From positions 186,001 through 250,000 of the forward strand of contig NZ_CACSJO010000002.1 of assembly GCF_902706195.1 (NCBI RefSeq): 64,000 nt of DNA. Reading direction: 5' to 3'. Made by a program: the position numbers and the translations under genes. This document shows, piece by piece, positions 15,867 to 25,060 of this stretch. Each line of letters starts with the position of its first letter. Position 1 is the stretch's first letter. The stretch is from Novosphingobium sp. 18050. Its GTDB lineage: Bacteria > Pseudomonadota > Alphaproteobacteria > Sphingomonadales > Sphingomonadaceae. The notes below the pieces were generated by a model, which was not told the origin of the DNA, searched no databases, and was given only the letters and a program-made list of their open reading frames with translations.

Positions 15867-17357
15867 ATGGCTGTCGAAGGTACTTTGCGGCATCGGGCAG
15901 CCGGCGCCATCGGCTGGAGCGTCGTGCGCTTCGGCGGCGACCAGATATTCGGTTTTATCGTCTTCGCAGCTCTCGCGCATCGGCTGGGTCCGGCCACGTT
16001 CGGCGTGTTCATCGTCGGACTGGCGGTGGCGGAAATCGGCAAGATCATTGCGCAGGGCGGGTTGGTCAGCAGCCTGTACCGAGCGAAGGAAGTCACCCCG
16101 CGCCTTGCTGATACCGTGTTCTGGGCGAACCTTGCGATGGGCATTCTCGTCGCGCTGTTTTGTTTCGTGCTGCGCCGCCCGCTGGCGAATGCGCTGGGCA
16201 GCGCAGAGGCCGCGCCGGTGATCGCCGCGCTTGGTCTCGTGGTGCCCATTTCGGCCGCCGGGGCGACGCATATGAGCCGCAACCTGCGGGAGTTCGGCCA
16301 CCGTGCACTGGCAATCCGCTCGCTCGGCGCGGGGCTCGTCGGCGGTACGCTGGCGCTGGTGGCGGCGGAGGCGGGATGGGGCGTCTGGGCGCTGGTGGTG
16401 CAGCGCTTCGCCAGCGAGGCAATCGGTACGCTGGTTGCCTGGCATGCTTTTCGCTGGCGCCCCGGCTTCGACGTTTCGTGGAGCACTTTGCGCGCCCAGT
16501 GGAAACTGGGGGCTAGCGTCGCCGGTTCGCAGCTTCTCCTCGTCGCGCTCAACCGCGCGCAGGATGTGATCCTCAGCCGCATGATCGGCATTGGCGCTGT
16601 GGGCGTTTATCGCACCGCCTGGAAGTCGATCGAGGTGGTGGCGCAGGGTCTGATTACCCCGTTCTCGACCGTCGCCGTGCCGACGCTTGCCAAGCTGAAG
16701 CACGACATGCCTGCGTTCCGGCGCGGATACGTGAAGATGGTATCGACAAGCGCCATGATCGCCTTCCCCGCCATCGCCGGGATCGGCGTGCTGGCGGATC
16801 AGATCATTCCGCTGCTGTTTGGCCCGCAATGGGGTGAGAGCATACCGCTGGCGCGGGTGCTGTGCCTGCTGGGGCCGCCCTTCGCGCTCAACTTCTTCGC
16901 TGATCCGGCGCTCACCGTGCTTGGCCGTGCCGGCGTGATCGCGAAGCTGGCAGCGATCCAGCTGACGCTTACCCTGGTGTTCTGCATCGCCGCTGCGCCC
17001 CATGGCCTGCTGTGGTTCGCTGTTGCCTATGTCGGGCGCGCTTATGTGACGCTGGCCTTGCAGATGGTGCTGCTTCAGCGGGCGAGCGGGATTCGCGCGG
17101 CCGACGTGCTGGCCGGCATCGCGCCTGCGCTGGGGGCCTCGGCGGTGATGGCTGTGGTGGTGTGGGCTACGGGCGATACCATGCATGTGCAGGGATCGGC
17201 GAGCGGGCTCGCCGCGCTCACCCGCCTTGGCTTCCTCATCCTTCAGGGCGTGCTGGTCTATACGGCGGTATTGCTGCTGATGCTGGGAAGCGCGCGCCGG
17301 GCCGAACTGGGCGGGTTGCTGCGTTCCGTGCTCACCCGCTCGCGCAGCCTTTCCTGA
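15867..17357 (+). CDS. EPS repeat-unit flippase, Wzx/MOP superfamily
   Basis: A 496-residue polytopic inner-membrane protein with about 12-14 helices, of the WzxC/PST(2) branch of the MOP flippase superfamily. Typical segments are AAGAIGWSVVRFGGDQ at the first helix, ALAHRLGPATFGVF, NRAQDVILSRMIG and YRTAWKSIEVVAQGLITPF. It should move undecaprenyl-diphosphate-linked repeat units to the periplasmic face for polymerisation. AAGGA stands 6 bases before the ATG. It converges on the Wzy-like gene with an 18-base gap that includes a small ACCGGC/GCCGGT hairpin. Confidence 0.88.
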   Translation: MAVEGTLRHRAAGAIGWSVVRFGGDQIFGFIVFAALAHRLGPATFGVFIVGLAVAEIGKIIAQGGLVSSLYRAKEVTPRLADTVFWANLAMGILVALFCFVLRRPLANALGSAEAAPVIAALGLVVPISAAGATHMSRNLREFGHRALAIRSLGAGLVGGTLALVAAEAGWGVWALVVQRFASEAIGTLVAWHAFRWRPGFDVSWSTLRAQWKLGASVAGSQLLLVALNRAQDVILSRMIGIGAVGVYRTAWKSIEVVAQGLITPFSTVAVPTLAKLKHDMPAFRRGYVKMVSTSAMIAFPAIAGIGVLADQIIPLLFGPQWGESIPLARVLCLLGPPFALNFFADPALTVLGRAGVIAKLAAIQLTLTLVFCIAAAPHGLLWFAVAYVGRAYVTLALQMVLLQRASGIRAADVLAGIAPALGASAVMAVVVWATGDTMHVQGSASGLAALTRLGFLILQGVLVYTAVLLLMLGSARRAELGGLLRSVLTRSRSLS

Positions 17358-17375
17358 ATGCTCCACCGGCTTGGA

Positions 17376-18899
17376 TCAGGCCGGTACGGGGATGCGCAGC
17401 GGGCCTGAGGCCGCTGCGGGGGATACGTCGAACGCGGCCTCTCCAGCATCCTCGAACGCTTGTTCGACGGTGCGCCGGCCCGAGCGCAGGGCGATGGCCG
17501 AACCGGAGAGGATGGCGAAGGTCAGGCCGGGGTCGCAGCTGGGCGCCGAGACCGAGGCCACGCCTACGCCTACCACCATGGCCCAGGCTGCGGCTGCGGC
17601 GGTATCGCGTTCCGCCTCGCCGCTACGCATCCAGGTCGACAGCGCCAGCGGCTTGAACGCGCGCAGGAAGTGCCCGGCAAAGGCGACAGCGCCAATCACG
17701 CCAACCGAACCCAGGATCGCCGCCATCAGGCTCGACGAGCGGAACGAGCCGGGGCCGATGCCCAAGCCATGCGAGACGACGAAGGCCTCCAGCCCCTGCC
17801 CCGCCCAGAACAGGCGCTGGCGACCGGAGAAGGAGCCGGCCTTGTCGAGCGTCATGTGTTCCAGCAGGTTACTCAGCGCAGTAGCGAGCACCGGGTTCAG
17901 CACCAGCATCGCGCTTACCAGGGCCATGGCGCCAAGTCCGGCAAGTATCATCCAGGCCAGTCGGTCGAGCGTGAACAGGCGCGGCGTCACAGCTGCCCGC
18001 ACGGCCAGGATCGTGCCGAACAGCGCCAGCCCGACATAGGCGCTGGAGGATGTACTGGCGACCAGCGCCGAGCCCAGAAGCAGTGCGGCTAGCCCCGTTC
18101 GCCGCGGCTCGACTCCGCGTAGCCAGCATTCGAAGTTGAACACGAACCAGACTATGGCGAAGGCCGCATAAGACGAAGCTTCGGGCAAAACGCCGTTCAT
18201 GCGCACGAAGCCGTTCCATTCGTGGTCGAGCTGGGCGTAGTTGCCGTTGCGGAAGAATTCGAAGACGACGTTGGCCGGAGTCTTGCGCAGCGCCACGCTG
18301 GCGAAGCCGAGCAGGGCGTGAACGATCCCGATCGTGGCGGCAGTGCGTGCCAGTACCCGGCTTGCGGGCGTGGGCGCGTTGCCGGGGGCTCCCGCTACGG
18401 CAGGACGCGAGCGCAGCACCGTATGCGCTGCCAGTGCCATCATCAGCGTGCCGATCATATAGACCGCCGTGGTCACATTCTGTGGGCTGAAGTGGAGCGG
18501 TGCAGCGGCGAGAATACGTGCTAGCTCGCTGCCGTAACGTGCGCGGATCTGACCGCGCAGGGGGGTTACGTCCATCTCGCCCGCGAAGATGCGCGGCAGG
18601 ATCAGTGCGGCAAGGACGCCGTAGACGACAAAGACCACAAGCCATGCATTGCCGCGCAGAGCCTGGACGAGGTTGCCGGGCGGCACGCTGCCCGGCACGA
18701 CGCAGCGCAGGAGCAGGAACGCCAGCGCGAAGTGGGCCGGGGTGATCGACGATCCGCCCAGTGCCGTGAGGTTGACCGCAGCCGAGCCTCCGAACAGGGT
18801 AGATATCATCACGAACGCGAAAAGCCCGCGCAGCGACCCGAAAACGAAAAGGCTCAGGCCGAGCAGGAGCTGGACTGCGCCGATGATTGTGAGTTCCAT
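17376..18899 (-). CDS. Wzy-like polysaccharide polymerase / O-antigen ligase family
   Basis: This 507-residue polytopic membrane protein has at least ten hydrophobic segments and a large periplasmic loop in the C-terminal half. That loop includes GRQRLFWAGQGLEAFVVSHGLGIGPG, a pattern common in the O-antigen polymerase/ligase family (an R-x-x-x-W segment followed by a G-x-G-x-G turn). In this locus the natural role is Wzy: joining flipped repeat units into the chain. Sequence conservation in the family is poor, so the call rests on topology, that loop and position. It is the last gene of the leftward wzc operon, 9 bases after the glycoside hydrolase. Confidence 0.75.
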   Translation of the reverse strand: MELTIIGAVQLLLGLSLFVFGSLRGLFAFVMISTLFGGSAAVNLTALGGSSITPAHFALAFLLLRCVVPGSVPPGNLVQALRGNAWLVVFVVYGVLAALILPRIFAGEMDVTPLRGQIRARYGSELARILAAAPLHFSPQNVTTAVYMIGTLMMALAAHTVLRSRPAVAGAPGNAPTPASRVLARTAATIGIVHALLGFASVALRKTPANVVFEFFRNGNYAQLDHEWNGFVRMNGVLPEASSYAAFAIVWFVFNFECWLRGVEPRRTGLAALLLGSALVASTSSSAYVGLALFGTILAVRAAVTPRLFTLDRLAWMILAGLGAMALVSAMLVLNPVLATALSNLLEHMTLDKAGSFSGRQRLFWAGQGLEAFVVSHGLGIGPGSFRSSSLMAAILGSVGVIGAVAFAGHFLRAFKPLALSTWMRSGEAERDTAAAAAWAMVVGVGVASVSAPSCDPGLTFAILSGSAIALRSGRRTVEQAFEDAGEAAFDVSPAAASGPLRIPVPA

Positions 18900-18908
18900 G
18901 CGCGTCTC

Positions 18909-20645
18909 TCAGATCTTGGCCGGGTAAACGGGAACCGCGCGGGCCGGGCAGTCCGCAGCGGGGACATGTGGCTCGGCGTATATGCGGATGCGGTAGCGGA
19001 AGCCGTCTCGGCCGGATTTTGCGTTCGGTCCCACGACAAGGTCGACAGTGTCGCCCGTCCCGAGCGCGACATCGCGCAGGTCGAAGCGCTGGGATGTCGT
19101 AACAAGTGCGGCGGCGAGGTCTGTCTTGCCGTGTCGCAGTGCCACGTCGATGCCGTCGCCGCCGGGTTGTTTGTCGATGCACACGGCAATGGAAACCTTG
19201 CGGGCGGCCGGGGCAGTGTAGCGGATGATGGCGTGTATGGCCCCCGTCCCCTCGCCAGCGGGCGCACCGGCTACATCGCCGATCCAAAGCGGGCGCAGGA
19301 AGCGGTCGCCGTGGTAGGTAGTCCATTGGCCGTCGAGCCAGGGGAGGCTTCGCTCGGTCCCGTCCGCCTTGCGCGCGAGATAGCGCCAGTCTGCGCTGCC
19401 ATAGCCGAGCAGGCTGTCGGCCAGTACCGGCCCCGGCGTGAAGGTCGGGCGGGCGGATCGCAGGGCGACCACCGGATCGTCGTTCAGGTCTGCCTCGGTG
19501 CCGGAGAGCGGCTGTCCGCGTGCGTCGAGCAGGCGGGCGGAAGCATCGAACGCGATCCGCCCCGAAGCGCCCCAGGCTACCCAGGCATCCGTACCGAAGC
19601 GATAGAGCCGCACGTTCGGATCGCCCGGATCGACGCGCTCGGGGCGGCCGTGTGCCAGCAGTTCGCGCTCGATGAGGCTGAAGGCCTGCGCGGCGGGCTT
19701 GGTGCGGCCATCGGCATCGTAAAGACCCATGTTGCGGAACCACTTCTGGTCGACGAGCGCGTACCAGTGGGCCGCCTCCACCCCGCCGGCGGCAAGCAGG
19801 GTCGCCGCCTTGACCAGCTGCGGCGCGGCCATTTCGGGCATCGGGTAGTTGTCGCTGAACTCGCTGGCCCAGACAGGCAGGGGTTTGCCGCGGCGGCGCA
19901 TGACATCGGCGAGATGCGCCAGTTCGACATCGAGGTTTTCTGCCTGAGAGCGATAGGGATGGACCGCGACGGCGTCGGCAGCATCGAGCAGGCCGCGCGC
20001 GAAAAGCGAATCGAGAAAGCCGGTTGCGATCATGTTGCTCGATCCGCCGAGGATCTTTGCGGTTCCGCCGCGTGCGCGCAGTGTCTCCCGCGCGGTACGC
20101 ACCAGATCGACGTATTCGCGCAGGGGGTCGCCGCCGGTTTCCCCGGGGCGGAACAGCTGACGCGAGTCCATGCTGTTGATCTCGTTGCCGATCTCGATAG
20201 CGGCGAGGCACGAGGCGAAGTGCTTCTGTAGCGCGGCGATGTATCCGGCGAACGCAGCTTTTGCACCCGGCGAGCGCAAGGCGCCGCCCTCGTCGTAGAG
20301 CGGGTTGAGCGGCACGGCGACCAGCAGCAGTGACCCGCCCTTTCGGCAGAAACTGTCCAGCGCCGCGACGCCGGCGCCTTCGAACGTGTAGCGGCCGGGC
20401 ACGGTCTCGACGCGGGCCCATGGGACCGAGTCGCGCAAGGAAGGCGCACCGGCTTTGCGGGCAAGGTCGAGGCGCGTGGCCGGCCAGCCCTGTGCGAAGT
20501 GGGTTTGTACACCAAGCGTCATGGTCTGCGGGGAGGTCTGCGCAGGCGCACCGCGGCTGCAACTGGTGGTAAGGGCGGCGCAGGCGGCAAGGCCCATCGC
20601 AAACCGCGTGCCAGCTTGCCGGAGCGGTCTTGGCGGCCTGTTCAC
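18909..20645 (-). CDS. GH39/PslG-like glycoside hydrolase lipoprotein
   Basis: A 578-residue secreted protein with a signal sequence ending LTTSCSRG, a probable lipoprotein site (Cys29). The TIM-barrel half (about 42-340) has IEIGNEIN (Glu155, predicted acid/base) and VWASEFSDN (Glu262, predicted nucleophile), the two glutamates of clan GH-A enzymes such as PslG. The C-terminal half is beta-rich. It should cut or trim the EPS in the periplasm or at the outer membrane, setting chain length or clearing stalled polymer, as known for PslG. The start is a GTG overlapping the upstream stop (GTGA); the ATG at 20597 would still leave a signal peptide. Confidence 0.8.
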   Translation of the reverse strand: MNRPPRPLRQAGTRFAMGLAACAALTTSCSRGAPAQTSPQTMTLGVQTHFAQGWPATRLDLARKAGAPSLRDSVPWARVETVPGRYTFEGAGVAALDSFCRKGGSLLLVAVPLNPLYDEGGALRSPGAKAAFAGYIAALQKHFASCLAAIEIGNEINSMDSRQLFRPGETGGDPLREYVDLVRTARETLRARGGTAKILGGSSNMIATGFLDSLFARGLLDAADAVAVHPYRSQAENLDVELAHLADVMRRRGKPLPVWASEFSDNYPMPEMAAPQLVKAATLLAAGGVEAAHWYALVDQKWFRNMGLYDADGRTKPAAQAFSLIERELLAHGRPERVDPGDPNVRLYRFGTDAWVAWGASGRIAFDASARLLDARGQPLSGTEADLNDDPVVALRSARPTFTPGPVLADSLLGYGSADWRYLARKADGTERSLPWLDGQWTTYHGDRFLRPLWIGDVAGAPAGEGTGAIHAIIRYTAPAARKVSIAVCIDKQPGGDGIDVALRHGKTDLAAALVTTSQRFDLRDVALGTGDTVDLVVGPNAKSGRDGFRYRIRIYAEPHVPAADCPARAVPVYPAKI

Positions 20646-21787
20646 ATCAGCGACCGCAGTATCCCGGAGTCGAAGGCGGCAGGAGAGAAGCGGCTCGCCT
20701 GGAGCACGGCGACAGCAGGGTCGAACGAGGGCAGCCAGTCCTCGAAGCGCGAGACTGCGTCGATCAGCGAATCGACGGTTTGCTCAGCGAAGAACAGCCC
20801 GGTCTGCCGGTCGACTATCGAATCAAGCGCGCCGCCCTTGCCGAACGCGATGACCGGGCGACCCGAGGCCATCACCTCCACCGGCACGATGCCGAAGTCT
20901 TCTTCGGCAGTGAAGACGAAGCCGCGGCAGCGGGCATAGTGGGCGCGCAGGGATGCGAAATCGAGGCGCGGGATGATCGTTACCGTAGGCCCGGCCATTC
21001 GGCGCAAGGCGGCCGCCATCGGCCCTTCGCCCACCACGAGCAGTGGCAGTCCCAGCCGGTTGAACGCTTCCACTGCCAGGTCGGGCCGCTTGTAAGGCAC
21101 CAACTGGCCCACCCACAGGTAGTTCTGATCGATCTGGGCCGAAGGCGAGAACAGGCTGACGTCCACCGGAGGATGGACCACGGTGGACGGCTTGTCCCAG
21201 GCCCGTCCGATGCGCCGCTGGATGAAGCGTGAATTGGCGACATAGCGATCGACGCGCGAGGCGGATGCCACGTCCCAGGTGCGCAGGCGGTGGAACAGGA
21301 AGGGCATGATTGCGCGGTTGAATGCGCCGGTCGCCTCGCGGTACTGGTGGTAGTGATCCCACAAGTACCGCATCGGCGAGTGCACGTAGCAAAGGTGCAT
21401 GGCGTCGGGGTCGGTGATGACGCCCTTGGCCGGACCGCTCTCGCTGCTGATAACGAGGTCGTAGCCGCGCAGGTCCAGCTGTTCGAGCGCCATGGGCATG
21501 AGCGGCAGGTATTTCTGGTAGTGCCGAGTGGCGCCGGGCAGCCGCTGAATGAAGCTGGTCGTCACCTTGGCCTGCGCAATCGTGCGCGAAACACGCGATT
21601 CGTCGTATACGTGGGTGAAGATGTCGGCCCCGGGAAAGAGGTGCAGCAACCTTTCGATCACCCGCTCGCCGCCGCGCATCGTCACAAGCCAGTAGTGAAC
21701 GATGGCGACCTTGCGATAGCGTTGCCGCACGCTGGCCAGCAGTGCATCGTCATCCTCGCCGGGGGGCGTCGGCAGCAGGTTAAGCAT
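20642..21787 (-). CDS. GT4-family glycosyltransferase, WbaZ-like
   Basis: A 381-residue GT-B glycosyltransferase strongly resembling the WbaZ group (mannosyl-type transferases of O-antigen loci). Matching segments are VAIVHYWLVTMRGGER, ADIFTHVYDES, YQKYLPLMPMALEQLDL, VISSESGPAKGV, CYVHSPMRYLWD and the donor-site EEDFGIVPVEVMASG. AAGGA lies 6 bases before the ATG at 21787, which overlaps the end of the Wzz/kinase gene by 8 bases. It probably adds mannose or a related sugar to the EPS repeat; the sugar is inferred from family resemblance only. Confidence 0.88.
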   Translation of the reverse strand: MLNLLPTPPGEDDDALLASVRQRYRKVAIVHYWLVTMRGGERVIERLLHLFPGADIFTHVYDESRVSRTIAQAKVTTSFIQRLPGATRHYQKYLPLMPMALEQLDLRGYDLVISSESGPAKGVITDPDAMHLCYVHSPMRYLWDHYHQYREATGAFNRAIMPFLFHRLRTWDVASASRVDRYVANSRFIQRRIGRAWDKPSTVVHPPVDVSLFSPSAQIDQNYLWVGQLVPYKRPDLAVEAFNRLGLPLLVVGEGPMAAALRRMAGPTVTIIPRLDFASLRAHYARCRGFVFTAEEDFGIVPVEVMASGRPVIAFGKGGALDSIVDRQTGLFFAEQTVDSLIDAVSRFEDWLPSFDPAVAVLQASRFSPAAFDSGILRSLM

Positions 21788-23951
21788 AGTAGTCCTTGTA
21801 CGCCTTGTAGAAGGCGTTCTCATCGACCCCGAACCCGGACTGCTTGCGAACGTCGACCCGGGTGAGGATCATGCCGGCCAACCCGACGTAGCCGGCAGGC
21901 AGCATTCGCAGCAGCGAGCGAACTGCGGCCTCCGGCGTGCGGCGCCAGCGGGCGGCGATGATCGAGGCATCGGCTTTGCACAGCAGGAGCCGCGCGTCCG
22001 CCATCGGCAGCACGGGTGCGGTGTCCATGATGACGGCGTCGAACGACTGCGCGGCGAGTGCGAGCAGCGTGTCCATGCCTGTACCGGTGAGCAGGGCATG
22101 GTCTTCCTGGGCAGAACTGCTCAGCGGCAGGATCGAGAGCCCGGTGCGCGGATCGGTGACGAGCGCCTCTTCGAGCTGCACTTCTCCGCGCAGAACTTCG
22201 AGCAGGCCTACCTCACGCGTACCGCCAAGCCAGCGGCTCACCCCGCGCCGCCGCACGTCGCAGTCGATCAGCAGGATGCGGTCGGACCCACTGGCCATCG
22301 AACGGGCGAGGCACAGCGCGACGGTCGTCTTGCCTTCGGACGGCAGGGCCGAGGTGATCGCGATGATGCGCGGGTTTTCGACTGCGAAAGCGATCGACGC
22401 GCGCAAGTTGCGGAAGGCTTCGGCGAAGGCCGAGCGCGGATGGTCGATGACCGCCTCTACGGGATCGCCGGCGCCGCCGCCGCGCTCCTTGCGGGACAGG
22501 ACCGAGGTGAGTTCTGGAACCGAGCAGAGATAGTGCACGCCCAGTCGCCGTTCGACATCCTCGCCGGACGTGAGGCCGCTGAACATCATTTCGGTGGCGA
22601 TGGCGCAGATGATGCCGAGGGCCAGTCCCAGTGCGCCGGAGAGCACCATGTTGAGCAGGAAGTTGGGGCGCGCCGGCGTATCGCTCGGCAGGGCGGGGTG
22701 CAGCACGCCGGCTTCGGGCTGGCGGATGCCGATGCGCGCCGCCAGTTCCTTGTAGCGCGACAGGTAGTTTTCGTAGAGCGCCTTCGAAGCCTGCGCGCGC
22801 TGATCGATGTCCTGAAGGTCGACCATCGCCACGTTGTCGCGCCGCAGTGCGCCTTGCGAAGCATTAAGCGACCCCGTCAGCGAATCGAGCCGCTTCTGCG
22901 AAACAGCTGCTTTGGCCGAAAGGTTGGAGATGACGCGGCCGATTTCGTCGCGAATCTGGCCGGTCACTGCATCGAGCTGGCTGCGCGCGCGCAGGAGATC
23001 GGGGTGGCGTGGGCCGTACTTGCTTGAAAGCGAGGCGATTTCAGCGGCATAGCCCGCCTGTTGCTGGCGCAGCGAGGCCACTACGCCGGACCCCAGCGCT
23101 TCGCCGACGTCGTCGCCGGCTGAACCCATGCCAAGCTGCTGGCGGGCGGTGGCGAGACGTGCCGTGTCCTCCGCGGCCTGAGCGCGGGCCTCGGTTACCT
23201 GCTGGTTGTAGGCGGAGATTTCCTGCTCGGTCAGCGAGCGGTCGGTGGTGGTCGGCAGATTGTGCGCGAGGCGATAGCGCGACAGGGTGGCGGCATCGGC
23301 CGAGGCCTGGATACGCGCGGCTTCCATGCGTGCGCCGACTTCCTTGAGCGCCTTGCCGTCGCCGGTTTCCTTGTCGGCCAGGGTGCCGAGCGTGTACTGC
23401 TGGGCAAAGGCGTTGGCGATGCGCGCCGCCTCTGCCGGGTCCTCGCTCTCGAAGGCGACGCTGATCGTGTAAGTTGCGCCCGAGCGGAATGCGGTGACGC
23501 CGTCCTCGACATAGGCTATCGCCGCGTCGCGTGCGCCGGCGGCGTTAACGCCCTCCTCCATGAAGCGGCGGTCCCGGGCGAGGCCAAGACGATCGACGAC
23601 AGCGGCAACGTTATGGCTGGAGGTCATGACCTCAACCTGCGTGTCGATGTAGGTTTCGCTCAGGCTTCCCTGTGCGGCCAGACGGTCGTCCTCGGAAAGC
23701 GGCGCAATCGGCTCGACCTTGGTGTCGAGCGTGACTTCCGCAGTGGAAAGATACGTCGGTGTCTGGCGTGCGGTGATCACGAGGCCTGCGGCCAGGCATA
23801 GCAGCAGCACGCCCAGGATCAGCGGCCAGCGCCGCCGCAGGAACGCCAACAGCAGGCCGGGATCGACCCGATCGGCCGGCGCAGACGCCGCAGGTCGTGT
23901 TACCGGGACGAGAGACCCCGGCTGGGGCGCAAGGACAACCGACTTGTTCAA
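21780..23951 (-). CDS. Wzz/BY-kinase polysaccharide co-polymerase (Wzc-like)
   Basis: 723 residues. The order is: a cytoplasmic N-tail; TM1 (about 43-61); a periplasmic Wzz domain with long coiled-coil (about 62-430); TM2 (about 431-452); and a cytoplasmic bacterial tyrosine kinase. The kinase has Walker A (TSALPSEGKTT, Lys541), Walker A' (LLIDCDVRR, about 560-568) and Walker B (VIMDTAP, about 640). The C-terminus has a short tyrosine cluster, FYKAYKDYYA, as autophosphorylation sites. It controls chain length and couples polymerisation to export through the Wza channel encoded divergently. It heads the leftward operon with a GT4, the glycoside hydrolase and Wzy. Confidence 0.92.
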   Translation of the reverse strand: MNKSVVLAPQPGSLVPVTRPAASAPADRVDPGLLLAFLRRRWPLILGVLLLCLAAGLVITARQTPTYLSTAEVTLDTKVEPIAPLSEDDRLAAQGSLSETYIDTQVEVMTSSHNVAAVVDRLGLARDRRFMEEGVNAAGARDAAIAYVEDGVTAFRSGATYTISVAFESEDPAEAARIANAFAQQYTLGTLADKETGDGKALKEVGARMEAARIQASADAATLSRYRLAHNLPTTTDRSLTEQEISAYNQQVTEARAQAAEDTARLATARQQLGMGSAGDDVGEALGSGVVASLRQQQAGYAAEIASLSSKYGPRHPDLLRARSQLDAVTGQIRDEIGRVISNLSAKAAVSQKRLDSLTGSLNASQGALRRDNVAMVDLQDIDQRAQASKALYENYLSRYKELAARIGIRQPEAGVLHPALPSDTPARPNFLLNMVLSGALGLALGIICAIATEMMFSGLTSGEDVERRLGVHYLCSVPELTSVLSRKERGGGAGDPVEAVIDHPRSAFAEAFRNLRASIAFAVENPRIIAITSALPSEGKTTVALCLARSMASGSDRILLIDCDVRRRGVSRWLGGTREVGLLEVLRGEVQLEEALVTDPRTGLSILPLSSSAQEDHALLTGTGMDTLLALAAQSFDAVIMDTAPVLPMADARLLLCKADASIIAARWRRTPEAAVRSLLRMLPAGYVGLAGMILTRVDVRKQSGFGVDENAFYKAYKDYYA

Positions 23952-24226
23952 GCTGTTACCATCCGTTCATACCGGAGTGTCACCACAGATCATCCGGATT
24001 CGGACATAGTTTCGTTCAACAATCACCGTATGGACAAGTCGGACTTCATATCATTTCAAAAATGTAACATCATGGCTTCGGCAGTAGAGCGTTCTGTGGT
24101 GGATTTTAGGAACTAATATTTGAGAAAGAACTGAAATTACATTTCTGCAATATCGTATTGATGCTTGTCTTGGCGGCCCTTGTGATGAATGCTTGGCAGC
24201 GAAATTTGCTTGACGGAGAATCGGGG
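23952..24226. promoter_or_regulatory. divergent wzc/wza control region
   Basis: These 275 bases between the leftward Wzz/kinase operon and the rightward Wza gene are AT-rich (about 24000-24170), with many short A and T runs. The base composition is like the control region upstream of the priming transferase. Both operons' promoters must be here. I see no convincing consensus hexamers. Confidence 0.5.
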
Positions 24227-24823
24227 GTGAAGATTATCTGCAGCCTGCGCGGACGATGGGCCGGCTTTGCCGCGGCCGGGGCGCTGGCGGTGCTGAGCCA
24301 GGGCTGCGCGACATCAAGCGCGCCGCCGCTTGGTGCGGCCGAAGCGCAGCAGGGCCTCGGCGCTTATCGGCTGGGTGCAGGGGACAAGCTGCGTGTGACC
24401 GTCTACAACGAACCTAATCTGTCCGGCGAATATGCCGTGTCCAGCGCGGGCGACATCGCTTTCCCGTTGATTGGCATGGTTTCGGCCGGGGGACGGACCG
24501 TGAGCGAGGTGACTCAGGCGCTGACGACCCGCATCGGCGAGGGTTATATGACTGACCCCAGGGTCAGCGTCGAGGTGCTCAACTATCGCCCTTACTACAT
24601 CATGGGCGAAGTGCAGAAGCCCGGCGAATATCCTTATGTCGCGGGGCGGACGATCGAGCAGGCGGTGGCTGCAGCGGGTGGCTTCAGCTATCGCGCCAAT
24701 GCCCGGCGGGTCAATCTGCGCCGTACCTCGGACCCGGCGGAAAAGTCGGTCGAACTCTATTCCGATCAGGCCGTGGCAGTGATGCCCGGCGATACGATCC
24801 GGGTGCTGGAGCGCTATTTCTGA
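24227..24823 (+). CDS. polysaccharide export lipoprotein, Wza/KpsD family
   Basis: A 198-residue lipoprotein with the signal sequence KIICSLRGRWAGF and lipobox LSQGC, then the export domain (AYRLGAGDKLRVTVYNEP) and a SLBB-type domain (YYIMGEVQKPGEY with EQAVAAAGGF). It forms the outer-membrane channel that secretes the EPS. It is shorter than E. coli Wza, as is common in sphingomonads. The frame is open to an ATG at 24158, but the GTG at 24227 has GGAG upstream and gives a classical signal peptide, so it is preferred. The partner Wzz/kinase is encoded divergently. Confidence 0.9.
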   Translation: MKIICSLRGRWAGFAAAGALAVLSQGCATSSAPPLGAAEAQQGLGAYRLGAGDKLRVTVYNEPNLSGEYAVSSAGDIAFPLIGMVSAGGRTVSEVTQALTTRIGEGYMTDPRVSVEVLNYRPYYIMGEVQKPGEYPYVAGRTIEQAVAAAGGFSYRANARRVNLRRTSDPAEKSVELYSDQAVAVMPGDTIRVLERYF

Positions 24824-24866
24824 GCCTTCGCAGGCCTTTAAATACGACAGGATAACCGGGGGAGAA

Positions 24867-24897
24867 GAGGGCAGGGGAGCATAGCTTCCCTGCCCTC
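24867..24897. terminator. 14-bp hairpin after wza
   Basis: Arms 24867-24880 and 24884-24897 pair over 14 bases with one G-T wobble around a 3-base ATA loop, 43 bases after the wza stop. The region onward to the convergent ABC-transporter stop has no gene. The hairpin probably terminates wza transcription; no T-run follows. Confidence 0.75.
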
Positions 24898-25060
24898 TCA
24901 TCGTGTACGCCCCGTAGTGGAAATGAGCCGCGAGACGGCGCAGAATGCACAGCGGTGACGACGGTAAAGGGGGGGCTGGGGCGATGGCGCCAGGTCTTTC
25001 CCCTTCCAGCTTTCCGAAGAAAATCAGTCTGCCCTTGGCATAACCGGCCGCGTCTAAGGC

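Noticed and set aside
15810..17366. A 518-codon open frame antisense to the flippase gene.
   Set aside because: The flippase reading is a coherent multi-helix protein with a ribosome site; the antisense product is His/Arg/Gln-rich without domains.
17869..20562. A very long open frame on the minus strand over wzy and the glycoside hydrolase gene, in another frame.
   Set aside because: It is Arg/Pro-rich with no domain pattern and runs over two well-supported genes in a better frame. Such antisense or shifted frames are common in GC-rich DNA.
24158..24226. The upstream ATG codons as the start of the Wza protein.
   Set aside because: They add a hydrophobic then polar stretch in front of a classical lipoprotein signal; the GTG at 24227 with its ribosome site fits better.
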